From contig JAFSOA010000017.1 in assembly GCA_017447265.1 (NCBI GenBank), positions 94,723 to 158,722 on the forward strand: a DNA stretch of 64,000 nt. Reading direction: 5' to 3'. Below the pieces are notes generated by a model. It searched no databases. It saw only the letters and a list, made by a program, of their open reading frames with translations, and was not told where the DNA came from. The translations under genes were made by a program, and so were the position numbers. This document shows, in pieces, positions 1-9,783 of this stretch. Source of the stretch: Bacteroidales bacterium. GTDB taxonomy: Bacteria > Bacteroidota > Bacteroidia > Bacteroidales > UBA932. Numbering within the stretch: the stretch's first letter is position 1; each line of letters starts with the position of its first letter.

Positions 1-2150
1 ATTTCACGCTTGAGGTCGATGTGCACGAGATAGAAGCCATCTTCCGTCACGGTGCAGTTGCCACCAGACTCGACAAAGCCGTCGTTAGTGGTCAAGCCCC
101 AGAAGTCGCCCTTCCAATCCCGGACCGAGCAGAATTTGAAGCCCTTGCCGGCCGTAAAGTAACGGACTGTCCAGAACTGGCCTTCTGCCTCTGCGCCCCA
201 GTCAGGGTTGTGCAGGACAGGGATCATCTCGACGACACCGTTGGAGTTCCAGTCCCAGCCGCCGAATTCTTCGCCGATCATGTAGAGTTGCTCAGGGAAA
301 GCAACAGCCTTGATCGTCACTTCTTTCGTGGCAGGATTGAAGACAACGCGGTAGTTGCCCACCTCGGCCAGTTTGATATCCTTGCCGGGCTGCGCCAGCG
401 TGAACGGTTCACCGAGAGGTGCGACGAATCCATCTTCAGCAGCGCCATACGTCTTGTCATCATCCCAGGAATAGTCGTACCGGATCTTGAAGCCGCCTTC
501 GATGGAGACGACAGGGCTGGTCCACACGCCATTGTCTTCCGTCATCGGAACGTCCACGTTCCAGGAAGTACCGTTGATCTGGCCGATGAGCGAGAACGCA
601 GCCACGTGCTCCTCGATGAGGATGGTCAGGTTCGCATAGTCGAAGGTCACGTCGTAATTGCCGGCTTTGCCGATACGGATGTTCTTGTCACCGGCAGGGA
701 AAGTCACGCCCAGTTCCGGCTTGTACACATCGTACGGATTGCCAGGATCGATGGTGCTGTGGTCGTTGGCTTCAGGGCCGCCGTAGTTGGTGCCCCAGTC
801 ATGGTCAGCGCGGATCTTGAACTCGTCGTTCTCCGTCACCGCCACGTTGCGGATCAACCAGATGTCACCGCTCGTGTTGCTGAGGTCGAAATCCTTGTCC
901 CAGCTGGAACCGCTCAGGGTACCGATGAGAGACCATGCCTCCGGCTTCTCCGGACCAGGTTCGCCACGGTCCACCGGGCTCTTGCCGCCCAGCGACTCGA
1001 CGACCTTGAACAGGCCGGCGGAAGGATTGACCAGGAGGTCATAGGTACCGTCGGCAGGAACCGCGATATTCTTACCGTTGGCAACGGCGTCGAATTCCGC
1101 GTCGATCGTCACGACGAACGGTTCCACGTCGCCGGCAGCACCCAGGTTCTCATTCCAGCTCCTGTCGTTGCGGAACTTGAACTGGTCACCGGTCGTCAGC
1201 ACGACGCCCTCGGCCACATGCCATTCACCGTCGGTGGTCATCGTCACGTCGACATCCCAGTTGATCTCTTCCGAAGCGATGGAACCGGTCACACCCCAGG
1301 TACTGGCCTGATCGAAGCCCGGATAAGCCAGGTAGGCCTCGTAGAGCGTAAGGGTTCCGGCCGCCTCGTCCAGGAGGAGGTCATAAGCGCCCTCGGCAGG
1401 AACACTCAGGTTCTTGCCGCCCGCCGTAGCCGCGATGGATTCGCCTACGGTCATCACATACGGTTCCGTGTCGCCGGGAGCACCGAAGTTGGTATCCCAG
1501 CCGCCGTCCTTGCGGACCTTGAACTGGTCGCTCGGGGTGAGTTTGACGTTGCGGGCCACGTGCTTGGTACCGTCGGTCGTGCAATACATCGGATCATCGG
1601 CATTCCAGGCATTTCCTGTGCTGGCGATGGAACCGATCAGGCCCCAAGGGCTGTTCTGCGTATATTCCGCCCAAGGATTGCCCTGCGGGAAGATAATCTC
1701 GAAACTAGGAATATCAATGGTGCCGTCCGAATCGACGAAGCCGTTGCGGCCGTTATCGCCGGCATTGGTCTGCATCGAAGCGCGGATGCGCATCGTGAGG
1801 CTCACGACGTCGCCCTCGGCATAACCCATCGAAATGAGAGCATTGTTGATGCTCGTAATGCTGGCCGACAGCTGGCCGTCTTTATTGGAAGTCGTAATCG
1901 CTTTGCTGACGACTTTATTGTCCACGTTCGTGATGACGAAGAAGTGGTTCGGAGTAACGGCCTTGTTGAAATTCTGGTTGAAGGAACCCGGGGTGAAGTC
2001 CGCTGTAATGGCTTTTTCGCCCACCTCGTAGTCACCCAGCACAGGGGCCGTGGCCTTGGAGGTGTCGAACACCGCCAGTTCGTCCGGATAGCAGGAGACT
2101 GCCATCAGGGCAATCACACTGGCAAAGAGAATGGAAAAAATCTTTTTCAT
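1..2150 (-). CDS. SusE/SusF-like outer-membrane starch-binding lipoprotein (3' end beyond the window)
   Basis: The reading frame is open from an ATG at 2150 to the left edge, so the C-terminus is missing. The N-terminus is a lipoprotein signal ending in a lipobox (AVSC) at residues 17-20, predicting a lipid-anchored protein that binds glucan at the cell surface for the SusCD transporter. After an N-terminal domain come five similar units of about 115 residues. Each opens with a W/F-x-x-I/T-G motif (near 1640, 1290, 940, 588 and 280) and contains a K-x-R-x-D/S-x-W-like motif. SusE of Bacteroides has two binding domains and SusF three, so this is a longer relative. It is last in the MFS-susC-susD-susE series, 12 bp after susD. 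Family assignment is firm; glucan specificity is inferred from the neighbours. Confidence 0.85.
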   Translation of the reverse strand, partial: MKKIFSILFASVIALMAVSCYPDELAVFDTSKATAPVLGDYEVGEKAITADFTPGSFNQNFNKAVTPNHFFVITNVDNKVVSKAITTSNKDGQLSASITSINNALISMGYAEGDVVSLTMRIRASMQTNAGDNGRNGFVDSDGTIDIPSFEIIFPQGNPWAEYTQNSPWGLIGSIASTGNAWNADDPMYCTTDGTKHVARNVKLTPSDQFKVRKDGGWDTNFGAPGDTEPYVMTVGESIAATAGGKNLSVPAEGAYDLLLDEAAGTLTLYEAYLAYPGFDQASTWGVTGSIASEEINWDVDVTMTTDGEWHVAEGVVLTTGDQFKFRNDRSWNENLGAAGDVEPFVVTIDAEFDAVANGKNIAVPADGTYDLLVNPSAGLFKVVESLGGKSPVDRGEPGPEKPEAWSLIGTLSGSSWDKDFDLSNTSGDIWLIRNVAVTENDEFKIRADHDWGTNYGGPEANDHSTIDPGNPYDVYKPELGVTFPAGDKNIRIGKAGNYDVTFDYANLTILIEEHVAAFSLIGQINGTSWNVDVPMTEDNGVWTSPVVSIEGGFKIRYDYSWDDDKTYGAAEDGFVAPLGEPFTLAQPGKDIKLAEVGNYRVVFNPATKEVTIKAVAFPEQLYMIGEEFGGWDWNSNGVVEMIPVLHNPDWGAEAEGQFWTVRYFTAGKGFKFCSVRDWKGDFWGLTTNDGFVESGGNCTVTEDGFYLVHIDLKRE

Positions 2151-2162
2151 TGCTTGATCCTC

Positions 2163-3716
2163 CTATTTACTGTAACCGGTGTTCTGTTTAAGACCCGTGT
2201 TGGCCAGGCGGTCGGAATCCGGAATCGGGAAGAGCGTCCGGTAGGACTCCACGTCCGTTCCTTCTTTCACATTGCCCTTCCACTGCCAGTTGTAACCGGA
2301 AGTGAACTGGCCGAAACGGATGAGGTCGTTGCGGCGCCAGCACTCCTGATAGAGTTCACGGCCGCGCTCGTCGAGGATCAGCTGGGCGGTGAGTCCGTTG
2401 ACATCCGGCTGGTTGGCGCGGGCGCGCACCTGGTTGAAAGCACCCAGACCATCGATCGAAGCGCCGTTGAGCTGGCACTCGGCCGCCATCAGCAGCACGT
2501 CGGCGTAACGCATCATCGGGAAGTCGGTGTCCACGAAACCAAGCTCCTTGCCCGGCGTGCCGTCGCTCTTGATGTTGCGGAACTTCATGAAGGCATAGCC
2601 GTTGGTGAATTCACCGATGTCGTCGATGCTCTTCTGCTGCGTAGCCGTGTAGAAGAGGTTGCGGGCGTCACTCGCGCTGAACTTGTCGTAGAACTCAGGC
2701 GTGGTGCGGAGACCGCCCCAGCCGGAAGAAATACCCAGTTCCGCAGGGTCCATCTCGCCGCCCGTGGAGGCGAAGATCAGGTAGTTGGTCGCACCGTAGC
2801 TGGTGGTGTTGACACCGTCCTGCTCCACGGCGAAGATGATCTCGTCGGAGCAGCGGTCGTTGTCGGCCAGGAAGAGTTCCTGATAAGGCGAGAAGAGGCC
2901 TTCCGAAGTGGTGTGGAGGGAATAGCCGTCGTCCATCAGGTCTTTCAGGACGTTGGCGCACTCGTTCCAGCGGGCCGTGCCCGTATAGACCTGTGCGTTC
3001 AGATAAAGCTTTGCGAGCAGGAACTTCGCCACACCCTTGTCGGCGCGGGCGAAACCGTTGGCGCGCGGAGCGGCCAGGGCGCTGTTGTTGATCAGGTCCG
3101 TCAACTCGGTTTCCAGCCAGGTGAAGAGCTCGTCGCGCATGATCTGCTCGGGGAAGGAGCCAACGACCGATGTCTCGTCGGCAAACGGCACGTTGCCGAA
3201 GTTGTCGATGGCGTGGAAATAGGCAATCGCACGGAGCACGCGGGCCTCGGCGATGTATTCATCTTTGTTGGCGAAGGTCAGGTTGGAGGCCTGTGCCTCA
3301 CGGATGAACTCGTTGGCGGCGGACACCTGCATGAAGATGCGGGAATAGAACGCGTAGATGAAGGTATCGTCGGTCGTCCAGTTCATCCAGTGGAAATTCT
3401 TGATGGTCTGGTCGTTCCAGCCGCAGACCGCCTCGTCGGTGGTCAGTTCGCTGTGGTGGAACAGGCCGCGGATGTACTGCGATGCACCGCCGTCAAGACC
3501 GGAGATCGAAGGACCGCCGTTGGCTCCGTAGTAACCGGAGGTGGCGAAGCCCGTGTAGACACCGGCCAGGAAAGAAGTGAAGGACGCCTCATTGACGAGG
3601 GCCTTGTCCGCCGTGTTGGCATTCGGATCGATCGGGGTGACGTTCAGGTCGCCGATGCAGGAAGCCAGAAGTGCGGAGACTGCAAGTATGCTGAGGAAAT
3701 ATTTGATTGTTTTCAT
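2163..3716 (-). CDS. SusD/RagB-family nutrient-binding lipoprotein
   Basis: This surface lipoprotein caps the SusC channel and captures oligosaccharide. The chosen start at 3716 begins MKTIKYFLSILAV and runs into a lipobox (LLASC). An upstream in-frame ATG three codons earlier would only lengthen the basic N-region. The body shows SusD/RagB hallmarks: N-terminal TPR-like helices (residues about 40-260), the conserved DFPMMRYADVLLMAAE block near residue 400, and a C-terminal ELYQECWRRNDLIRFG block. Length (about 517 aa) is normal for the family. It starts 14 bp after susC and is followed 12 bp later by the SusE-like gene, so the three are almost certainly one transcript. Family certain; substrate (starch or maltodextrin) inferred from the MFS and SusE/F partners. 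Confidence 0.93.
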   Translation of the reverse strand: MKTIKYFLSILAVSALLASCIGDLNVTPIDPNANTADKALVNEASFTSFLAGVYTGFATSGYYGANGGPSISGLDGGASQYIRGLFHHSELTTDEAVCGWNDQTIKNFHWMNWTTDDTFIYAFYSRIFMQVSAANEFIREAQASNLTFANKDEYIAEARVLRAIAYFHAIDNFGNVPFADETSVVGSFPEQIMRDELFTWLETELTDLINNSALAAPRANGFARADKGVAKFLLAKLYLNAQVYTGTARWNECANVLKDLMDDGYSLHTTSEGLFSPYQELFLADNDRCSDEIIFAVEQDGVNTTSYGATNYLIFASTGGEMDPAELGISSGWGGLRTTPEFYDKFSASDARNLFYTATQQKSIDDIGEFTNGYAFMKFRNIKSDGTPGKELGFVDTDFPMMRYADVLLMAAECQLNGASIDGLGAFNQVRARANQPDVNGLTAQLILDERGRELYQECWRRNDLIRFGQFTSGYNWQWKGNVKEGTDVESYRTLFPIPDSDRLANTGLKQNTGYSK

Positions 3717-3730
3717 AAGGCACACCTGAA

Positions 3731-6712
3731 TTAGAAGTTAAACTTGATTCCGAGGATGAAGGTGCGCGGGCGCGGATAGACCGTGCCGTCGACTCCGTTG
3801 AACACCTCGGGGTCGATGCCGGTGTACTTCGTGAGAGTGCAGATATTCTGCACGGTACCGAAGATATTGAGAGAAGCGTCGTTCTCTGCCACCCGGAAGA
3901 GTTTCGGGAAGGTATAGCCCAGCGTGAAGTTGTCGAGCTTCAGGAACGAAGCGTTCTCCAGGTAGTAGTCCGAAAGATACTGGGCCTGCGAGAACATCGA
4001 AACCGGGGCCGAAGCGACACGGTTGCTGATGAAGCTGTTGGTCCAGAGGTCGGCGAGCATTTCCGTATCGGAAGCCACGTTGTTGTACACGTAGTTGCCC
4101 ACGGATGCGTGGCCGGAGAGGGCCGCCGTCCAGTTCTTCCAGGTGATGCTGGTGTTGAAGCCGAAGGTGAAGTCGGGCGCCGCCTTGAAGCGCTTGTCCA
4201 TGTACTTGTCGTCGGCCGTGATCTGGCCGTCGTTGTTGCGGTCTACGTAAACACCGTTCACGGGATAGCCGAATTCGTCATACACCTGCTGGTAGAGGTT
4301 GAAGGTGCGCATCGGATACCCCACCTGGAACATCTGCACGTTGTTGCCGGTACCGCCCGAGATGCCGCCCGTCTCAACGCCCGTAGCGTTCTCGTCGGAA
4401 GCCGTCAGCTTGGTGATCTTGTTGTGGTTGTAGGCCACATTGAAGCCGAGATCCCAGTGCAGGTCGCGTTTCGCAAGGAGAATGGCGTTCAGGTCGAGCT
4501 CGACGCCCAGGTTGGTCATGTTGCCGATGTTGGTGTTCAGGTAGTTGGTCAGGTTCGAGAGCGCCGGCACCGGGATGTAGTTCAGGATGTCCTTGGTGTC
4601 ACGCTTGTAGAGGTCGATGGCAGCTGTCAGGCGATCGTTCCAGAAGCCCAGGTCGAAACCGATGTTGTACGTCGTGGTGGTCTCCCAGCGGAGGTCGGCG
4701 CTGTAGCCCAATGCGGAAATCGGGATGATCAGCTGGTCGTTGAAATAATAGTAGGAACCCAACTGGTTCGTGAGGAACTGCGCGAAGGTATCGTAGTAGC
4801 CGCCCACTTCCTGCTGGCCGGTCTGGCCCCAGGAGAGACGCAGCTTCAAGGAACTCATACCCTTCACTTCACTCATGAAGTCTTCATTCATCACGTTCCA
4901 GGCGAAAGCCGCGGACGGGAAGAGGCCCCATTTGTGGTTCTGGAAGCGCGAGGTACCGTCGGCGCGGAACGTGGCGGTGAGCAGATACCGGTCGGCGAAG
5001 CTGTAGTTGGCGCGGCCGAAGAAGGAGAGGAGGTAAAGCTCACCTCTTCCGACAGACGATCCCAGCGTGGCCTTGTCGCTGATGCGATAGGTATCACTGC
5101 TGCTCTCGTTGTAGAAGTGCTGCCAGGAATAACCGGCCAGCAGATTGACGTTGTGACGGCCGAAATCCTGATTCCAGTTGCCGTAGAACTCGAGGGTCGT
5201 ATTCCGGCGCATATAGTCGTAATCGGTATGGGAACCGCCACCACTCTGGTTGGTGTTGTGATAGGAGGCCTCGGATCCCATCGCCAGCTCGGTGACGCCT
5301 TTACTCTTCGCCCAGTCGAGACCGACGTTCAGGTTGAAGCGAAGCGCTTCCAGGCCATGGACCTTGTAGTCGGCCTGCACATTACCGATGAAACGATAGG
5401 CGCCTGCCACGTCGTTCTTGGCATCCAACAGGGCCACCGGGTTCATCGTGGCCATCGTGTTGATGTTGCCGGACTGGTCGTACCAGGTGGTATATTTGTT
5501 CAGGTTATAACCCGGAACATTGTTATATACCGGCTTGGTCGGATCGTAGTGGTTGGCTGCGCCGATGGCGTCCTGGTTGGCATATTGGTTGGCCGAATAG
5601 GTTCCCTTACCGTTCAGGTTGATGATCAGGTGTTTATTGAGGAACGTCGGCGAGAGGTTGACGGAAGCCGTTGCACGGTCCATCTGGGAACCGCGAAGGG
5701 TACCCACCTGGCGGGTATAACCACCCGACACACGATACGGGAAAATCTCGCCGATGCGGCCCGTGACGCTCAGGTTGACGTCATGGGACGGAGCGATCTG
5801 GTAGATCTCACGCTGCCAGTCGGTGTTGTAGAGCTTCTGCTCTCCGTTCTCGTAGATACCGAGGTTGGCTTCAGCGGCGGAGTTCTCACCATAGAAGTCA
5901 CGGATCAGATCCACGATGCCGTCCCGGTCAAGCAGCTGGTTGTACTTGGCGATCGTGTTCACGGAACCGGTGTAGTCGAGGGCTACATGGGGAATGTTGC
6001 TACCCACCTTGGAGCCTTTCTTGGTCGTGATCACGATGACGCCGTTGGATGCGCGGGAACCGTAGATAGCGGTCGCCGACGCGTCTTTCAGGACGGTGAA
6101 ACTCTCGATGTCTTCCGGGTTGATGGAAGAGAGCGGGTCGGACATGCCGCTGATGCCGTCGTTCGACACGGGCAGGCCGTCGATGACGACGAGCGGGTCG
6201 TTCGACGCGTTGAGGGAAGAACCGCCGCGGATACGGATCGTCGCGCCGGAGCCCGGCATACCGGAACCCGAGGTGACGACCACGCCGGCGCTCTTGCCGC
6301 GCAGCAAGTCGGCAGGCGTCGTGATGACACCCTTGTTGATTTCGTCTGCCTTGACGGTGGCGACGGAACCGGTCAGGTCGCTCTTCTTGACCGTACCGTA
6401 ACCGATGACGACCACCTCGTCGAGGTATTCTTGATCATCTTCCATCAGGACGCGGCCGGCCTTGCCGGCTTCGACCACCACGGTCTTCAGGCCCAGGAAG
6501 CTGATCTCGATCAGCGTGTTGGCGGATGGAACGTTCAGTGTCCACTGTCCGTCCAGATCCGTCTGCACGCCGTTGCTGGTACCCATCTGGATAACAGCAG
6601 CCCCGATCACCGGACCGAACTTGTCTTCCACGACACCTTTGGCGGTATACTGCGCAAAGGCGGTGGCAGAAGTCAGTGCCAGGACCGAGAGCAGAATCAG
6701 AATCTTCTTCAT
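3731..6712 (-). CDS. SusC/RagA-family TonB-dependent outer-membrane transporter
   Basis: This outer-membrane TonB-dependent channel imports oligosaccharides with SusD as lid. At 993 aa it has a signal peptide (ending ATAFAQ), a carboxypeptidase-D-like domain (residues about 22-95), a TonB-box region (DEVVVIGYGTVKK, near residue 100), the plug domain with the SusC signature (LLRGKSAGVVVTSGSG... PLVVIDGLP, residues about 135-175) and a long C-terminal barrel ending in an aromatic residue (KFNF), as expected for BAM-dependent insertion. No N-terminal sigma/anti-sigma signalling extension is present, so regulation by an ECF pair is not suggested. It lies 26 bp after the MFS gene and 14 bp before susD. 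Assignment is secure. Confidence 0.95.
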   Translation of the reverse strand: MKKILILLSVLALTSATAFAQYTAKGVVEDKFGPVIGAAVIQMGTSNGVQTDLDGQWTLNVPSANTLIEISFLGLKTVVVEAGKAGRVLMEDDQEYLDEVVVIGYGTVKKSDLTGSVATVKADEINKGVITTPADLLRGKSAGVVVTSGSGMPGSGATIRIRGGSSLNASNDPLVVIDGLPVSNDGISGMSDPLSSINPEDIESFTVLKDASATAIYGSRASNGVIVITTKKGSKVGSNIPHVALDYTGSVNTIAKYNQLLDRDGIVDLIRDFYGENSAAEANLGIYENGEQKLYNTDWQREIYQIAPSHDVNLSVTGRIGEIFPYRVSGGYTRQVGTLRGSQMDRATASVNLSPTFLNKHLIINLNGKGTYSANQYANQDAIGAANHYDPTKPVYNNVPGYNLNKYTTWYDQSGNINTMATMNPVALLDAKNDVAGAYRFIGNVQADYKVHGLEALRFNLNVGLDWAKSKGVTELAMGSEASYHNTNQSGGGSHTDYDYMRRNTTLEFYGNWNQDFGRHNVNLLAGYSWQHFYNESSSDTYRISDKATLGSSVGRGELYLLSFFGRANYSFADRYLLTATFRADGTSRFQNHKWGLFPSAAFAWNVMNEDFMSEVKGMSSLKLRLSWGQTGQQEVGGYYDTFAQFLTNQLGSYYYFNDQLIIPISALGYSADLRWETTTTYNIGFDLGFWNDRLTAAIDLYKRDTKDILNYIPVPALSNLTNYLNTNIGNMTNLGVELDLNAILLAKRDLHWDLGFNVAYNHNKITKLTASDENATGVETGGISGGTGNNVQMFQVGYPMRTFNLYQQVYDEFGYPVNGVYVDRNNDGQITADDKYMDKRFKAAPDFTFGFNTSITWKNWTAALSGHASVGNYVYNNVASDTEMLADLWTNSFISNRVASAPVSMFSQAQYLSDYYLENASFLKLDNFTLGYTFPKLFRVAENDASLNIFGTVQNICTLTKYTGIDPEVFNGVDGTVYPRPRTFILGIKFNF

Positions 6713-6738
6713 ATAAACTGCTTTAGTTAAAAATAAGG

Positions 6739-8073
6739 TTATTGTTGCTTATGCTTCAATTCTTGGATGGCATACACGGACAAGGCGCCGCAGAGCAGCA
6801 GCACACCGGCGGCGGCCAGCATCCCGGCCTGGGAGCCGACGAGCTTGAGCACCAGGCCGCCGAAGGCGGCGGCCACGATCTGCGGCAGGCAGATGGTGCA
6901 GTTGAACAGGCCCAGGTACTCACCCATGTGCGAAGTGCCCTTCAGGGCGTTGGTCAGGATCGAGAAAGGCAGCGCGAGCATGGCAGCCCAGGCGAAGCCG
7001 ACCAGGAAATACGAGACGAAGAGCAGGTATTTGTCATGGATGAAAAGGATGGAGATGAAGCCCAGGGCGCCGATCACCAGCGAGGTGACGTAGGCAGCCC
7101 GGTCGGACTTGAATTTCGGAATGAAGAGGGCCCAGCAGAGGGAACCGACCGCCTGGATGGCGAAGACCACGCCGACCCAGTTGCCGGCAGCCTGATAGCC
7201 TTCCGAAGCCACGTCGGTGGTGCCCCATACATTGTTGGCGATGGCACCGTTGGAATAGGTCCACATGAAAAGGAAAGCCGCCCAGCAGAAGAACTGCACC
7301 AGGCCCACCGTCCAGAAGGCCTTCGGTGCTTCCACCAGGAGTTTGATGAAGCCCTCTTTCTTGCCTTCCTGCTGCTTCTGGGGGTCGATGCCGTGGAACT
7401 CGGCATATTCCTGCGGGTTCATCTCTTTCACCTTGACGAAGGTATAGAGCACGCAGAGGATGAGAATGGCGGCGCCGCAATAGAAACTCCAGATCACCGA
7501 ATCGGGGATCACGCCCTTGGGGGCGGTGTTGGCGATGCCGATCCAGGTGAAGAATATCGGGAAAAGGTAGCCGAAGAGCGAACCGGCGTTGCACAGGAAA
7601 CTCTGGATGGAATAGGCCTGGGTCTTCTGCTCCTCGCCCACCATGTCGCCCACCATCATCTTGAAGGGCTGCATGGCCACGTTGATGGAAGTATCGAGGA
7701 AAATCAGGGAGAAGAGCCCGAACCACATGGCCCCGTTGAGCCCGAGGAGGAGCCGCTGGCTGAAATTGAGGCTGCCGGCGTTGGGCAGGAAGATCATGAC
7801 CAGCACGGCCACGATGGCGCCCACCAGCAGGTAGGGCTTGCGGCGGCCCATGCGGCACCAGGTGCGGTCGGACCAGTGGCCGATGAGCGGCTGCACGAGC
7901 ATTCCCATGAGCGGCGGAAGGATCCAGAAGAAACTGAGCTGGTGCGGATCGGCGCCCAGCGTAGCGAAAATCCGGCTGATGTTGGCACTCTGCAACGCAT
8001 AGGCGATCTGCACGCCGAAGAACCCGAAACTCAGGTTGAACATCTGCCAGAACGAAAGTCTTTTCTTTTCCAT
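6739..8073 (-). CDS. MFS sugar transporter (SLC45/sucrose-maltose-like)
   Basis: Inner-membrane permease predicted to carry the di- or oligosaccharide released in the periplasm into the cytoplasm. The sequence has about 12 hydrophobic segments and the family motif GHWSDRTWCRMGRRKPY near residue 60, typical of the SLC45-like maltose/sucrose MFS group found in bacteroidal starch loci. I chose the ATG at 8073 (MEKKRLSFWQMFNLSFGF), where similarity to the family begins. An in-frame ATG at 8112 adds 13 residues, but a -7 promoter box at complement 8110-8117 would place transcription start downstream of it. It is the first gene of the MFS-susC-susD-susE series. Substrate is inferred, not shown. Confidence 0.85.
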   Translation of the reverse strand: MEKKRLSFWQMFNLSFGFFGVQIAYALQSANISRIFATLGADPHQLSFFWILPPLMGMLVQPLIGHWSDRTWCRMGRRKPYLLVGAIVAVLVMIFLPNAGSLNFSQRLLLGLNGAMWFGLFSLIFLDTSINVAMQPFKMMVGDMVGEEQKTQAYSIQSFLCNAGSLFGYLFPIFFTWIGIANTAPKGVIPDSVIWSFYCGAAILILCVLYTFVKVKEMNPQEYAEFHGIDPQKQQEGKKEGFIKLLVEAPKAFWTVGLVQFFCWAAFLFMWTYSNGAIANNVWGTTDVASEGYQAAGNWVGVVFAIQAVGSLCWALFIPKFKSDRAAYVTSLVIGALGFISILFIHDKYLLFVSYFLVGFAWAAMLALPFSILTNALKGTSHMGEYLGLFNCTICLPQIVAAAFGGLVLKLVGSQAGMLAAAGVLLLCGALSVYAIQELKHKQQ

Positions 8074-8109
8074 GGTATCAATTGGGGCTTTTTCGCCAAA
8101 ATAAACCAT

Positions 8110-8117
8110 CAAAAGTA
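8110..8117 (-). promoter_or_regulatory. -7 promoter box for the MFS-susCDE operon
   Basis: TACTTTTG matches the Bacteroidota -7 consensus TAnnTTTG, 36 bp upstream of the chosen MFS start. No clear TTG sits 19-21 bp further upstream. Confidence 0.5.
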
Positions 8118-8190
8118 AACATTTTTTTTCAATTGTGTATCTTGCGTGAAATTTTAACAGTTTTTTCGCTTTTTTCCTTATCTTTATGGA

Positions 8191-9771
8191 ATGAAACGAT
8201 TATTCACCCTCTGGGCGCTGCTGGCGCTGCTGGCCGCCCCCGCGTGGAGCCAGACCACGAAGAACATCCCCGAGCGGCATCCCGTCCTGACCCGGGACCA
8301 GATTCTCGCCAACATCGAACAGACCATCGAGCAGGTACGCGCCGACTGGAAGATTCCCGGCCTGGGCGTGGCCCTCTATAAAGACGGGGACATCCTGCTC
8401 TGCAAGGGCTACGGCGTGAAGAGCTACGACAGCGGCGCACCCGTCGACGCGCATACCGTCTTCCAGATCGGCTCCGTGTCGAAATCGTTCACGGCCGCCA
8501 TCCTCGCACAACTCGCCGACGAAGGGCTGCTGAAATGGACGGACCGCGTGAAGGACCACCTTCCCGACTTCGAGATGTACGACCCCTGGGTCACGGAACA
8601 TATCGAGATCCAGGACCTCACCTCGCACCGCAGCGGCATGCGCGACGACATCGGCACCTACCTGGGCAACCTGGGCTACAACCGCGACGACATCTACCGG
8701 ATGTTCCGGCTGATGCCGCCGGCCTATACCTTCCGGGGCGACTACCAGTACAACAACATCACCTTCATCCCCGCCGCGAAGATCATCGAGAAAGTGACGG
8801 GCAAAAGCTGGGAGGAGAACGTCCGCGAGCGTATCTTCGAGCCGCTCGGGATGACGGAGTCGACCCTCAACGGCGAAGGCTTCGGCGCCGCGCTGGAAGC
8901 CGGCACGGCCGCCCTTCCCTACGCCTTTGAGCGCAAGGGCCGCGAGATGGACGTCTTTCCCATGTACGGCGACGAGCAGTCGCTCTGGTGGCTGACCGTC
9001 GTAGGGCCCGCCGGCAGCCTCTGCTGCCCGCCCGCCGACCTGATCAAATGGGCCGTGTTCCACCTCAAGGGCGACGGCAAGGCCGGCGAACGGCAGCTCA
9101 TCTCCCCCAGGCAGATGAACTTCCTGCACCGCGGCGTGACCATCACTTCGCAGACTCCCGACAAGACCAATCTCTACGGCCACTGCTGGTTCATCGAGCA
9201 GACCCGCAAGGGCCGCCTCTATTTCCATACAGGCACCACCTGGGGCATGACCACGATGTGCGCATTCATCCCCGAGATGGACTTCGCCATGACCATCCAG
9301 GTCAACAGCGAAGCGCCTTCCGAGGCCCGGCACGCCATCCTGCGCCGCGCCATCGACCTCTTCCTCGGCTATGAGGACTACGACTACAACGCCGAGTATC
9401 TCGCTGCCTGGTACAAGCGGGCCGACGAACGGGCAAGTGCCGACGAGAAAGCCGCGGCGGAGCGCGTGGCCGTCCCCGCCCCCGCCTGGTCGCGCCTCCA
9501 GGGCCATTATGTCGGACAGCACGACGTCCTGGGCGACATCGACATCTTCATGGAAGACGGGCAGCTTTGCATCCAGCTCCACAACGAGAAGGCCTGGAAG
9601 CGCACGCTCAAGCACGTGAACGGCAACGTCTTCAACTTCCGCGCCGACGGCTGGGGCTTCGACGTCACCTTCCATTTCGACAAGCCCGACGAGTGGGGTT
9701 CCCTCGCCCAGGGTCTCTCCATCACCGTCGGTTCCGGCGAAGAATTTGCGAATTGGGACAGAAAACCGTAA
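8191..9771 (+). CDS. Exported serine hydrolase, beta-lactamase/AmpC-like fold with C-terminal DUF3471-like domain
   Basis: A Sec signal peptide (residues 1-21, AAPAWSQ) precedes a class-C beta-lactamase/DD-peptidase-like domain. The catalytic triplet motifs are present: S95-V-S-K98, Y187-N-N189 and H346-T-G348. Residues about 420-526 form a small C-terminal domain of the kind often appended to these proteins (DUF3471-like). Members include D-amino acid peptidases and esterases, so the substrate cannot be read from sequence and antibiotic hydrolysis should not be assumed. It heads a same-strand series with gaps of 5-12 bp through 13,707. A weak -7-like TATCTTTA lies 4 bp before the ATG. Function class firm, substrate unknown. 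Confidence 0.85.
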   Translation: MKRLFTLWALLALLAAPAWSQTTKNIPERHPVLTRDQILANIEQTIEQVRADWKIPGLGVALYKDGDILLCKGYGVKSYDSGAPVDAHTVFQIGSVSKSFTAAILAQLADEGLLKWTDRVKDHLPDFEMYDPWVTEHIEIQDLTSHRSGMRDDIGTYLGNLGYNRDDIYRMFRLMPPAYTFRGDYQYNNITFIPAAKIIEKVTGKSWEENVRERIFEPLGMTESTLNGEGFGAALEAGTAALPYAFERKGREMDVFPMYGDEQSLWWLTVVGPAGSLCCPPADLIKWAVFHLKGDGKAGERQLISPRQMNFLHRGVTITSQTPDKTNLYGHCWFIEQTRKGRLYFHTGTTWGMTTMCAFIPEMDFAMTIQVNSEAPSEARHAILRRAIDLFLGYEDYDYNAEYLAAWYKRADERASADEKAAAERVAVPAPAWSRLQGHYVGQHDVLGDIDIFMEDGQLCIQLHNEKAWKRTLKHVNGNVFNFRADGWGFDVTFHFDKPDEWGSLAQGLSITVGSGEEFANWDRKP

Positions 9772-9783
9772 TTTTGGGCCATC

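Noticed and set aside
21-3734. Plus-strand open frame of 1237 codons opposite the SusE/SusD genes
   Set aside because: Antisense shadow of G+C-rich codons; spans two real minus-strand genes with clear signal peptides and family motifs, and its translation shows no recognisable domain.
4109-6730. Plus-strand open frame opposite SusC
   Set aside because: Shadow of the SusC reading frame; low-complexity V/G/R/H-rich translation.
8074-8112. Upstream start of the MFS transporter at 8112
   Set aside because: The likely -7 box at complement 8110-8117 overlaps it, and family similarity begins at the ATG at 8073.
8191-9771. Calling the beta-lactamase-fold gene an antibiotic resistance gene
   Set aside because: The motifs define a broad serine hydrolase fold including peptidases and esterases; the C-terminal extra domain argues against a dedicated beta-lactamase.
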